Source: Palleronia pelagia
GTDB lineage: Bacteria; Pseudomonadota; Alphaproteobacteria; Rhodobacterales; Rhodobacteraceae
Length of the DNA stretch: 64,000 nt
NCBI RefSeq assembly: GCF_900110115.1
Contig: NZ_FOCM01000002.1
Coordinates: 186,001 to 250,000 of the forward strand
Direction of reading: 5' to 3'
Position 1 is the stretch's first letter. Every line of letters begins with the position of its first letter. Shown here piece after piece: positions 27,464-35,326 of this stretch. The notes under the pieces were generated by a model that saw nothing but the letters and a program-made list of their open reading frames with translations, did no database searches and was not told where the DNA came from. Made by a program: the position numbers and the translations under genes.

Positions 27464-27603
27464 GCTGTCCCCCCTGTCGCGCGCCGCCCCACCCTAGCGA
27501 TGGATGCCGGTGTGTCATGCCCCCGAATGCGACGTCTCACGCCCATTTGCGCCACGCGCCGAAAGCGGCTATCGCCGGATTCATCAGGCAAGGAGACGAC
27601 CCG

Positions 27604-28245
27604 ATGGGCGAAATCGTTCTGGTCCGCCACGGCCAGGCCAATTCCCACGCCGCGACCGAGGAGGAATACGACCGGCTGAGCGACCTGGGGTTCCGCCAGG
27701 CCGAATGGCTGGGCGACTGGCTGCGCGACCAGGGCGAAGGCTTCGACGCGGTGCTGTCGGGCACCTTGCGGCGCCACCGCGAAACGGCCGCCTCCATGGG
27801 GGTCGAGGCGGCCGAGGACCCGCGCCTGAACGAGATGGACTATTTCGCCCTGGGCCGCGCGCTCGAGGATGTGCACGGCGTGCCCATGCCGGACGCCGAC
27901 GGGTTCTTCGACCACGCGCCGCAGGTCATGCGCGCCTGGCACGCGGCCGAGATCATGGGGACCGAAACTTTCGCCAGCTTCGAGGCGCGCATCACCTCGG
28001 TCCTGATCGAGGCGGCGGCCGAAGGGCGGCGAACCCTCTGCGTCACCTCGGGCGGGGTCATCGGCATGGCCCTGCGACACGTGCTCGAGCTCGACGCCAC
28101 GCGGCTGGCCCACGTGCTGATGCCGATCCACAACACGTCGATCCACCGCTTCCATATCCGCCGCGACCAGATGCTTCTGGCCGGCTTCAACGCCACGCCG
28201 CACCTGGACCGCGACGACCGCGCCCACGCGCGCACCCATTACTGA
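27604..28245 (+). CDS. Histidine phosphatase (phosphoglycerate mutase superfamily)
   Basis: A 213-residue cytoplasmic phosphatase with the superfamily signature LVRHGQAN at the N-terminus (phospho-acceptor His 9), a second-half SGTLRRHRETA and C-terminal CVTSGGVIGMAL. Specificity is unknown. ATG 27604 follows AAGGAGAC. It is 13 bp upstream of the first saccharopine dehydrogenase gene, suggesting one lysine-degradation operon, although a link in function is not obvious. Confidence 0.85.
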   Translation: MGEIVLVRHGQANSHAATEEEYDRLSDLGFRQAEWLGDWLRDQGEGFDAVLSGTLRRHRETAASMGVEAAEDPRLNEMDYFALGRALEDVHGVPMPDADGFFDHAPQVMRAWHAAEIMGTETFASFEARITSVLIEAAAEGRRTLCVTSGGVIGMALRHVLELDATRLAHVLMPIHNTSIHRFHIRRDQMLLAGFNATPHLDRDDRAHARTHY

Positions 28246-28258
28246 AGGAGATCCCGCC

Positions 28259-29311
28259 ATGACGCATCTCTGGGTCCGCGCCGAGCCGCGCGCGAACGAG
28301 GACCGGGTGGGCCTGACGCCCGAGGGCGCGGCCGAGCTGGTCCGGGCAGGCCTGCGCGTCACGGTGGAGGAAAGCGGCACCCGCGCCATTCCCATCGACG
28401 GCTACCGCGACGCGGGCGCAGAGATCGCGCCCGAGGGCAGCTGGCCCCACGCGCCGGCGGACGCCATCATCTTCGGCCTGAAGGAATTGCCCGACGACGG
28501 CACGCCGCTCGGTCACCGCCACATCATGTTCGGCCACGCCTACAAGGGGCAGGCCGACGGGCGTCGCCTGCTCGAGCGGTTCAAGGCCGGGGGCGGCACG
28601 CTCTACGACCTGGAATACCTGGTCGACGACGCGGGCAAACGCGTCGCCGCCTTCGGCTACTGGGCGGGCTTCGCGGGGGCGGCGGTGTCGCTCATGGCCT
28701 GGGCCGCGCAGCAGAAGGGCGCGCCCTGCCCGCCCGCGCGCAGCTATTCCGACGCCGATGCCCTGGCGGACGACGTGCGGACGCAGCTGAAGGACGCGAC
28801 GGCCAGCTTCCCCACCGTGCTGGTCATCGGCGCAAAGGGACGCGTGGGCTCCGGCGCGTCGGATTTCTGCACCGCCGTGCGCGCGCCCGTCACCCGCTGG
28901 GACATGGCCGAGACCGCCCGTGGCGGCCCTTTCCCCGAGATCCTGCACCACCACCTGTTCCTGAACTGCATCCTCGCCGCGCCGGGCTGCCCCGTCTTCG
29001 TGCCCGCGGACGCGAAGACCGCGCCGCGCCGCCTGACGGTGATCGGCGATATCGCCTGCGACCCCACGTCCGATTTCTCGCCCGTGAAGGTCTACGACCG
29101 CACCACCACCTGGGACGCGCCGGTGCTCAGGGTTCACGACTCACCGCCGCTGGATGTCATGGCCATCGACAACCTGCCCTCGATGCTGCCGGTCGAGGCT
29201 TCGCAGGACTACGCCGCGCAGCTTCTGCCGACCCTGCGCGCCCTACCCCGCATCGACACCGACCCGGTCTGGGCCCGCGCGCGCGAGACCTTCCTCGCGC
29301 ACCGTCCGTAA
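28259..29311 (+). CDS. Saccharopine dehydrogenase (L-lysine-forming type, Lys1-like)
   Basis: A 350-residue NAD-dependent oxidoreductase joining lysine and 2-oxoglutarate in saccharopine metabolism. Family features are an alanine-dehydrogenase-like N-terminus (WVRAEPRANEDRVGLTPEGAAEL), HIMFGHAYKGQ, the Rossmann region TVLVIGAKGRVGSGASDF and late YDRTTTWDAP. In lysine-degrading bacteria this enzyme forms saccharopine from lysine. ATG 28259 has GAAGGAG upstream. It is followed after a 46-bp gap, containing repeat copy 3, by the second saccharopine enzyme. Confidence 0.9.
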   Translation: MTHLWVRAEPRANEDRVGLTPEGAAELVRAGLRVTVEESGTRAIPIDGYRDAGAEIAPEGSWPHAPADAIIFGLKELPDDGTPLGHRHIMFGHAYKGQADGRRLLERFKAGGGTLYDLEYLVDDAGKRVAAFGYWAGFAGAAVSLMAWAAQQKGAPCPPARSYSDADALADDVRTQLKDATASFPTVLVIGAKGRVGSGASDFCTAVRAPVTRWDMAETARGGPFPEILHHHLFLNCILAAPGCPVFVPADAKTAPRRLTVIGDIACDPTSDFSPVKVYDRTTTWDAPVLRVHDSPPLDVMAIDNLPSMLPVEASQDYAAQLLPTLRALPRIDTDPVWARARETFLAHRP

Positions 29312-29333
29312 CTTCATCTTTCCCCAAATACCT
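29312..29333. repeat. Intergenic repeat element, copy 3
   Basis: The core CTTCATCTTTCC...AAATACCT immediately after the stop of the first saccharopine dehydrogenase gene. This copy lacks the GC hairpin seen next to copies 1 and 2 and has the opposite orientation relative to transcription. Confidence 0.6.
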
Positions 29334-29357
29334 AAATCCCAACAGGAGCCCCAAGCG

Positions 29358-30500
29358 ATGACCATTCACTGGTGCGGCACCGGCCTGTCCGCGATCCCCG
29401 GCCTGCGCGAACTGATCTCGGAGGGCGCGGACGTGACCGTCTGGAACCGCTCGCGCGACAAGGCGGTGGCGGTGGTCGGCGACCTGACCGACCGGATCGA
29501 GACCTTCGACATGGACGCCATCGGCGCTGCGCTGGCGCCCGGCGACGTGGTGGTGTCGATGCTGCCCGGCGACTTCCACGTGGCGCTGGCCGAGCTCGCC
29601 ATCGCCAGGGGCGCGCATTTCGTCAGCTCCAGCTACATCGCGCCCGAGATGCGGGCACTTGACGACCGGGCCAAGGCCGCCGGTGTCACGCTCATGAACG
29701 AGATCGGGCTCGACCCCGGGATCGACCACCTCCTGGCGCACAAGCTGATGGACGACTACCGCGCCAGCGACGCGTTCGATCCCGTCAACGCGCTGCATTT
29801 TCTCAGCTATTGCGGCGGCATCCCCAAGGTGCCCAACGATTTCCGCTACAAGTTCAGCTGGTCGCCGCTGGGCGTGCTGAAGGCGCTGCGCTCGCCCTCG
29901 CGGTCGTTGAAGGACGGCGCCCCCTTCGACGCCGCGCGGCCCTGGGACGCCATCGGCGATTACGAGGCACCGCTGCCGACGCCCGAGACCTTTCAGGTCT
30001 ATCCCAATCGCGACAGCCTGCCCTTCATGGCGCAGTACGGCTTCGATCCCGACTGGAACACGCGAACCTTCGTGCGCGGCACCCTGCGGCTGCAGGGCTG
30101 GTCGGACGCGTGGGCGCCGGTCTTCGCCGAGGTCGAGACGCTGGAAGGTCCCGCGGGCGACGCGCGCCTGAAGGAAATGTCCGACGGCTTCTGGGCCGAG
30201 CATGCCTACGGTGAGGGCGAGCCAGACCGCGTGGTCATGTGCGTCGACCTGCGGGCCGAGCGCGACGGCCAGACGGTCTACCACAAGACCCACGTGATGG
30301 ATGCCTGGGGCGACGCGCGCGGCAGCGCCATGGCGCGGCTGGTGTCGATCCCGGTGGCCATGGCGATCCGCGCTGTCCAGGCCGGCGACATCGCGCCCGG
30401 CGTGCACGCCGCGCCGTCGGACCCAAAACTTTACGAGCGGTTCCTGTCGCGCGTGGACGACCTGGCGCAGCACCTGGGCGAGGTCGATCACCTCGCATGA
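29358..30500 (+). CDS. Saccharopine dehydrogenase family protein (Lys9-like, glutamate-forming side)
   Basis: A 380-residue oxidoreductase with N-terminal NAD(P) fold WCGTGLSAIPGLREL, VVVSMLPGDFH, the family centre NEIGLDPGIDHLLAHKLMD and YCGGIPKVPNDFRYKFSWSP. It should split saccharopine to glutamate and 2-aminoadipate semialdehyde, completing the two-step lysine conversion. The reading frame starts much earlier, but ATG 29358 has AGGAG upstream at proper spacing. It ends in a hairpin shared with the convergent SDR gene. Confidence 0.9.
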   Translation: MTIHWCGTGLSAIPGLRELISEGADVTVWNRSRDKAVAVVGDLTDRIETFDMDAIGAALAPGDVVVSMLPGDFHVALAELAIARGAHFVSSSYIAPEMRALDDRAKAAGVTLMNEIGLDPGIDHLLAHKLMDDYRASDAFDPVNALHFLSYCGGIPKVPNDFRYKFSWSPLGVLKALRSPSRSLKDGAPFDAARPWDAIGDYEAPLPTPETFQVYPNRDSLPFMAQYGFDPDWNTRTFVRGTLRLQGWSDAWAPVFAEVETLEGPAGDARLKEMSDGFWAEHAYGEGEPDRVVMCVDLRAERDGQTVYHKTHVMDAWGDARGSAMARLVSIPVAMAIRAVQAGDIAPGVHAAPSDPKLYERFLSRVDDLAQHLGEVDHLA

Positions 30501-30518
30501 GGCGCCGCGCGCGCCTCA
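30498..30518. terminator. Bidirectional hairpin made from two stop codons
   Basis: TGAGGCGC (30498-30505) and GCGCCTCA (30511-30518) pair perfectly around a 5-nt loop. The arms contain the stop codons of both convergent genes. Each side lacks a T-run; it may act as a weak bidirectional terminator. Confidence 0.4.
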
Positions 30519-31250
30519 GCCCAGCAGGCGGTAATACATCCAGTCCGGCACGAAATTCGCCACCCGGAACAACGCCCCGAAGCTGCGCGGGAAATTCTTG
30601 GCGAACGTGTCGTCGTGCATGTGCTCCATGATCTCGCGGGCCGCGTCCTCGGGCTCCATCATCATGGGCATGTGAAAGTCGTTCTTGTCGGTCAGCCGCG
30701 TCCGCACGAAGCCCGGGTTCACCAGCTGCACGTCGACACCGGTCTGGCGCAGGTCGGCATACATGGACTCGGCCAGCACCATCAGCCCGGCCTTGGACGC
30801 GCCGTAGCCGATCGAGTTCGGCAGGCCGCGAAAGCCCGACAGCGACCCGGTCAGCACGATGTGCCCGGCGTCCCGCGCGACCATGGCGGGCACGACCTGT
30901 CCCAACACCCTTGCGGCGCCGGTCAGGTTCACGTCGAACATGGTCGTGACCTGCTCGGGCGTCCATTCCGTCGCCGATTGCGGCCAGTAGGCGCCGACCA
31001 GCCAGATCAGACCGTCGAGCTCTCCCGCCTCGCTGGCCGCGCGCGCCACGTCGTCGTCGTCGGTCACGTCGCAGGTCACCACGGTGGACGGGCCGGCGAT
31101 CTCGTCCGCCAGCTCGTGCAGACGGTCCGCGCTGCGCGCCGTCAACACCACATGCGCACCCGCGCGGCTGACCGCCTTTGCAACCTCGCGCCCCAGCCCT
31201 TCCGAGGCGCCCACGATCCAATAGCGTTTCTTGTTGAAGTCCCGCATCAT
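30516..31250 (-). CDS. Short-chain dehydrogenase/reductase
   Basis: A 244-residue classical SDR: cofactor motif GASEGLGREV near residue 14, CDVTDDDD, catalytic Ser in LTGSLSGFRGLP and YGASK (Tyr-xxx-Lys). Substrate unknown. It ends the operon of flavin oxidase, DUF1365 and DUF3833, and its ATG overlaps the DUF3833 stop as ATGA. In Rhodobacter sphaeroides, homologous genes (RSP1087 to RSP1091, from memory) belong to the RpoE-ChrR singlet-oxygen regulon; the function here is inferred from that context. Confidence 0.87.
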   Translation of the reverse strand: MMRDFNKKRYWIVGASEGLGREVAKAVSRAGAHVVLTARSADRLHELADEIAGPSTVVTCDVTDDDDVARAASEAGELDGLIWLVGAYWPQSATEWTPEQVTTMFDVNLTGAARVLGQVVPAMVARDAGHIVLTGSLSGFRGLPNSIGYGASKAGLMVLAESMYADLRQTGVDVQLVNPGFVRTRLTDKNDFHMPMMMEPEDAAREIMEHMHDDTFAKNFPRSFGALFRVANFVPDWMYYRLLG

Positions 31251-31804
31251 TCCTCTTCCTTGCGAATGGTGGCCACCAGTTCGGCCACCAGGAACCCGTA
31301 TTTCGTGAATTGCGACCGGTTAATGATGGTCCCGTTCTCGGACAGGTACATCCAGTCGACCACGTCCAGCCTGTGCCCGCCCGCATCCTTCGGCAGCACG
31401 ATCCGGTAACTCAGGCGCACGGCCGGTCCGCCGACCTGGCCCTTGCCCTCGCCCTCGACATCGTCGGCGCGGGCGATGAAGCGGTCGCCCTGAAGCTCGA
31501 GATGCCAGGCCCGCGACTGCCGTGCGCCGCTGTCGTAGCTGAAATCCTCGTGCAGGACGCCGCGGTCACCCTCCCACTCGCCACGCATCGCGGCGGTGAA
31601 GCGCGAGGCCACCCGCCCCGTCGGTCCGAAGATCACGCCCTCGCAGATCAGCGGTCCGTCCAGGTGGCGGCGCAGGTCGATCTCGGGGCCCAACCCCTCG
31701 TAGTCCGAGATGTTCTGCCCGCGGAAGGCGACGAAATTCGCGCGCAGGATCAGCGCGCCCAACAGGAAGACGGCCAGGATCGAGATGTAAATGAAGATGT
31801 CCAT
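31247..31804 (-). CDS. DUF3833 family protein
   Basis: A 185-residue protein with an N-terminal membrane anchor (residues 3-22), then the DUF3833 pattern DLRRHLDGPLICEGVIFGPTGRVASRF, DFSYDSGARQSRAWH, YRIVLP and DWMYLSENGTIINRSQFTKYGF. DUF3833 proteins are found beside DUF1365 and flavin oxidases in fatty-acid-modifying clusters; the activity is unknown. It is coupled to the SDR downstream by ATGA. 132 bp separate it from DUF1365, where related operons hold a transporter gene. Confidence 0.85.
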   Translation of the reverse strand: MDIFIYISILAVFLLGALILRANFVAFRGQNISDYEGLGPEIDLRRHLDGPLICEGVIFGPTGRVASRFTAAMRGEWEGDRGVLHEDFSYDSGARQSRAWHLELQGDRFIARADDVEGEGKGQVGGPAVRLSYRIVLPKDAGGHRLDVVDWMYLSENGTIINRSQFTKYGFLVAELVATIRKEEE

Positions 31805-31936
31805 GTCTCATCTTTCGTCTGGCGTGCGGCCCGGTCGTGGCGGCTGTCTGTCTGCTTCGTGTCCGTGTCTTTCCTACAATCGAGCGGTCGGAATGTTCCT
31901 CGCGCCCGGGGCCGCAAGCGGCGACCCGCCACCCCG

Positions 31937-32698
31937 TCAGGGGCTGACATCTTGCGTGGGCGGCACAGGGCGTGACCGGTAGCCGGCTCCCTTCCACCAC
32001 AATTTCAGCGCCTGCCAGTGGATCAGGCCCAGCACCCGCCGCGACCCGAACGGCCGCCGCAGGCAGGCCGCCAGGATCGACCGATTGGTGAGCGGCCGCC
32101 GCACACCTTCCAACGTGGCAAGGACCCCCTCGCCCCCGTCGGTGCGGTAGTCGATGACGATGCGCACGTTTGTGGCGCTTATATCGAACCGGAAAGCATA
32201 GCCGCCGGCCACGTCCTGGAAAGGCGAGACGTGGAAAATCTTGCGCGCGTTCAGGGTGTCGCGCGGCCCGATCGGCGTCATGTCGTCGCGATGGCAAAGA
32301 TAGCTGTGGCGGTCGCCGAAGGTATTGGTGACCTCGGGGATCACGCCGCGCAGGCCGCCCTCGGCATCGCGCAGCAACCAGAAGCTCACCGGGTTGAAAA
32401 CGTGGCCCAGCACACGCGGTTGGGTCAGAAGCTCGATCCGGTCCACATAGGGGCCCAGCGGATGATCCGCCAGCACGTCGCGCACCCAGGCCGCACCGCG
32501 CCCCTGGCCCGGCGCGCCGCCATGGTCGCGGTCCAGAAGGCTCATCAGGCCGGCACCGTTGCGCGTGAAAAGTCCCGGCCCGCGCACCGATGCCTCGGCG
32601 TCGAGCGCGACATAGTCGATCCCGTAGGTGAACGCGTTGCGCACCGCGCCGCGGCGCCCGTGGAAGGTGCGCCCGACGATATGGTCCACACGGCTCAT
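31937..32698 (-). CDS. DUF1365 family protein
   Basis: A 253-residue soluble protein of the DUF1365 family (FHGRRGAVRNAFTYGIDYVALD, LLTQPRVLGHVFNPVSFW, EVTNTFGDRHSYLC, KIFHVSPF). It is linked in many genomes to cyclopropane or furan fatty acid synthesis, but no biochemical activity is known to me. ATG 32698 overlaps the stop of the flavin oxidase gene. The frame is open upstream inside that gene; the ATGA overlap and family start decide. Confidence 0.88.
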   Translation of the reverse strand: MSRVDHIVGRTFHGRRGAVRNAFTYGIDYVALDAEASVRGPGLFTRNGAGLMSLLDRDHGGAPGQGRGAAWVRDVLADHPLGPYVDRIELLTQPRVLGHVFNPVSFWLLRDAEGGLRGVIPEVTNTFGDRHSYLCHRDDMTPIGPRDTLNARKIFHVSPFQDVAGGYAFRFDISATNVRIVIDYRTDGGEGVLATLEGVRRPLTNRSILAACLRRPFGSRRVLGLIHWQALKLWWKGAGYRSRPVPPTQDVSP

Positions 32699-33990
32699 TC
32701 CGCGGCGACGGCCGTGTTGTCCCGCTGCCCCATGGCCTCGGCCACGTCCACCGCGCTGGCGAACCCGTCCTCGTGGAAACCGTTGCGCATCCAGGCCCCG
32801 CAGAACCACGTGCCATTGGCGCCGTTCATGGCGCGGATCTGCGCTTGCCCACGCAGGGCCGCACGGTCGTAGACCGGATGGCTGAACGTGACCTCGTCAT
32901 AGATCAGCCCCGGATCGATCCCGTCGCCGCCGTTCAGCGTCACGAACATCGGGTCGTCCTGCGGGATCGGTTGCAGCGAGTTCATCCAGTAGCTCAGCGC
33001 AATGCGGTCCGCCGGGCCGGTCTGCGGCTCCTTGTAGACCCAGCTGGACCAAACCGCCCGCCGCCGCGGCATCACCGACGCATCGGCGTGCAGCACCGCG
33101 TGGTTGGGCTGATAGCGCACGGCACCCAGCGCCTCGCGCTCGGGAGCGGTGGGCTTTTCCAGCAGCGCCAGCGCCTGGTCGGAATGGGTGGCGAAGATGA
33201 CCTCGTCGAAATGGTCCGATCCCGCGCCATGCGTGTCCACGTGCACGCCGGCCGCGTCGCGGCGGACCTGCGCCACGGGCGCCCCGGTGCGCAGCTCGAC
33301 CCCCGCCCGCGTCAGCGCGGCCTCAAGGCGCCGGACGTATTCGACCGACCCGCCCTGCACCGTGTACCACTGGTGTTGCCCCTCGTAGCCCAGCAGGGCG
33401 TGATTCTCGAAAAAGCGCACCAGCGCCTCGGCGGGGAAGTCCAGGATGCCTCGGCAGGGCGTGGACCAGATCGCGCCCGAGAACGGCAGGATATAATAGT
33501 CGCGGAACCAGGCACCGAGGCGAAGCCGCTCGATCAGGGCGCCGATGGTCATGTCCGGCGTCACCGTATCGCGGGCCAGCTTGTTGAACCGCACGATGTC
33601 GCGCAGCATCCGCAGGAAGGCCGGGTTCGCGACATTGCGCCGTTGCGCGAAAACCGTGCGGAGATCGGCCAGCCCGTATTCCAGCCGCCCGCCCCGGGCC
33701 GACAGGCCGAAGGACATGTTGCTTTCGGTGACGGGCACGTCGAGCTCGTCGAAGAGCGACACGAGATGCGGGTAGTTCACCTTGTTGAACACGATGAAGC
33801 CGGTATCCACCGGCTGGTCACCGCGCTTGCCGGCCATGACGGTGCGGGCGTGTCCGCCAAGCCGGGGCTCGGCCTCGTAGAGCGTGACGTTATGACGGTC
33901 CTTCAGGAGATAGGCCGCGGCCATCCCCGAGATTCCGCCCCCGATGATGGCTATGCGTCGGGGCAGGTCGGTCGATGGCTCGAACGGCAT
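32695..33990 (-). CDS. FAD-dependent amine-oxidase-like protein (COG2907 type)
   Basis: A 431-residue flavoprotein with dinucleotide motif IAIIGGGISGMAAAYLL (residues 13-29), EAEPRLGGHARTV and a C-terminal GTWFCGAWMRNGFHEDGFASAVDVAEAM flavin-closing region. Homologues lead the operons for cyclopropane-like or furan fatty acid formation. It heads a four-gene minus-strand operon (this gene, DUF1365, DUF3833, SDR). A cyclopropane synthase itself is not in the window. The ATG is at 33990; a palindrome lies 45-57 bp upstream. Confidence 0.88.
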   Translation of the reverse strand: MPFEPSTDLPRRIAIIGGGISGMAAAYLLKDRHNVTLYEAEPRLGGHARTVMAGKRGDQPVDTGFIVFNKVNYPHLVSLFDELDVPVTESNMSFGLSARGGRLEYGLADLRTVFAQRRNVANPAFLRMLRDIVRFNKLARDTVTPDMTIGALIERLRLGAWFRDYYILPFSGAIWSTPCRGILDFPAEALVRFFENHALLGYEGQHQWYTVQGGSVEYVRRLEAALTRAGVELRTGAPVAQVRRDAAGVHVDTHGAGSDHFDEVIFATHSDQALALLEKPTAPEREALGAVRYQPNHAVLHADASVMPRRRAVWSSWVYKEPQTGPADRIALSYWMNSLQPIPQDDPMFVTLNGGDGIDPGLIYDEVTFSHPVYDRAALRGQAQIRAMNGANGTWFCGAWMRNGFHEDGFASAVDVAEAMGQRDNTAVAAE

Positions 33991-34034
33991 GGGATCTCCG
34001 GCTGGGTCGATGTCTTTTCACGTTTAGGCACGGC

Positions 34035-34047
34035 ATGGACGGTCCAT
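34035..34047. promoter_or_regulatory. 13-bp palindrome upstream of the flavin oxidase operon
   Basis: ATGGAC-G-GTCCAT is a perfect inverted repeat 45-57 bp upstream of the flavin oxidase ATG and may be an operator. I looked for an RpoE-like promoter in the same 109-bp interval and found none that was convincing. Confidence 0.35.
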
Positions 34048-34099
34048 ATGTTTCAAATGTGGTCAAAGGACAGCCATATAAGCAAGCTGTGACATCGTG

Positions 34100-35326
34100 T
34101 CAGTTCACCCCTTCGCGCGGCGACGCGACCAGGGGGCGCTCCTCGACCTCGGCGAAATCGAAATGATGCAGGCGATCGGCCCGTTTGCTGGCCTTTTCGC
34201 CCGAGATCAGGATCTCGTCCACGTCCTTGCGCGCCTGCTGGAAATGCCGGTCGAGGTTGCCCACCCGCGCCACCAGGCGCTCGCAATCGGCGTTGAGCAG
34301 GGCCAGCTCCTTGCGGATGGCGCCGGCCTGCTGCTGCATCCGGGCGTCCTTCAGGATGGCGCGCATGGTGTTGAGGGTGGCCATGCAGGTGGTCGGCGAC
34401 ACGATCCAGACGCGCGCCTCGAACCCGGCGCGCACGACCTCGGGCAGACGCGCGTGCAGCTCGGCATAGATCGCCTCGGAGGGCAGGAACATGATGGCGC
34501 CGTCCGCCGTCTCGCCCTCGATAATGTAGCGGTCCGAGATGTCCTTGATATGCTTGCGTACGGCCGCCCCGAAGGCACGCAGAGCACGCGTCATGTCATC
34601 CTTGGTCTCGGCGGCGGCCAGCTGCTCGAACGACTCGAACGGAAACTTGGCGTCGATGACGATGGGCCCGGGCGGGTTCGGCAGGTGGACGAGGCAATCC
34701 GCACGCTTGCCATTCGACAAGGTCGCCTGCGTGGTAAAGCTGTCGGCGGGCAGCGCTTTCGACACGATGTCCTGCAACTGGATCTCGCCGAACATGCCGC
34801 GACGCTGCTTGTTCGACAGGATGTCCTGAAGGCTCAGCACGTCGCCCGACAGCTTGGTGATATTGTCCTGCGCCTTGTCGATGACCTGCAGGCGTTCGCG
34901 CAACTGGGTCAGCGAATGGGTGGTCTTCTCGGTCTGGCCGTGCAGCGTCTCGCGCATCCGCTCCTGCATCTCGGACAGCGCGCGGTTGGTCCTCGTCGCG
35001 TTCTCGGCCAGACGGTCGGCCATGCGCGACTGCACGTCGTTCAGCCGTCCCTCGACCGTCTGGATCAGGTTCAGCTGGGCCTTGGACTGGGTGTCGCTGA
35101 CCAGTTGCAGGTTGCCCGACAACTGCGCCTGACCCGCGCCAAGCTGCTGGACGTCGCGGCCCATGCGGACAAGCTCGGCGGTCAGCGCCTCGGATTGTCG
35201 CGCGCTGCGCCCGGCACGGACAAGCGTGACCACCAGCAGTAGCAGAATAACCAGCAGGCAGGCGCCGAGAGCGACTGGCAGGGTCAGCGGATTTTGTAGC
35301 AAAAGGTCAAGCTCTGCGCGGGTCAT
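34100..35326 (-). CDS. rmuC: RmuC family DNA recombination protein
   Basis: A 408-residue protein with an N-terminal membrane helix (about 15-37), a long coiled coil (about 40-150) and the RmuC domain ([76 protein letters not shown]). The family limits rearrangements at inverted repeats; a nuclease fold is predicted. It overlaps mutL by ATGA, so both DNA-stability proteins are coupled. Confidence 0.92.
   Translation of the reverse strand: MTRAELDLLLQNPLTLPVALGACLLVILLLLVVTLVRAGRSARQSEALTAELVRMGRDVQQLGAGQAQLSGNLQLVSDTQSKAQLNLIQTVEGRLNDVQSRMADRLAENATRTNRALSEMQERMRETLHGQTEKTTHSLTQLRERLQVIDKAQDNITKLSGDVLSLQDILSNKQRRGMFGEIQLQDIVSKALPADSFTTQATLSNGKRADCLVHLPNPPGPIVIDAKFPFESFEQLAAAETKDDMTRALRAFGAAVRKHIKDISDRYIIEGETADGAIMFLPSEAIYAELHARLPEVVRAGFEARVWIVSPTTCMATLNTMRAILKDARMQQQAGAIRKELALLNADCERLVARVGNLDRHFQQARKDVDEILISGEKASKRADRLHHFDFAEVEERPLVASPREGVN

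Noticed and set aside
33991-34099. RpoE-type promoter ahead of the flavin oxidase operon
   Set aside because: No convincing -35/-10 pair for this sigma class was found; only a palindrome was recorded.
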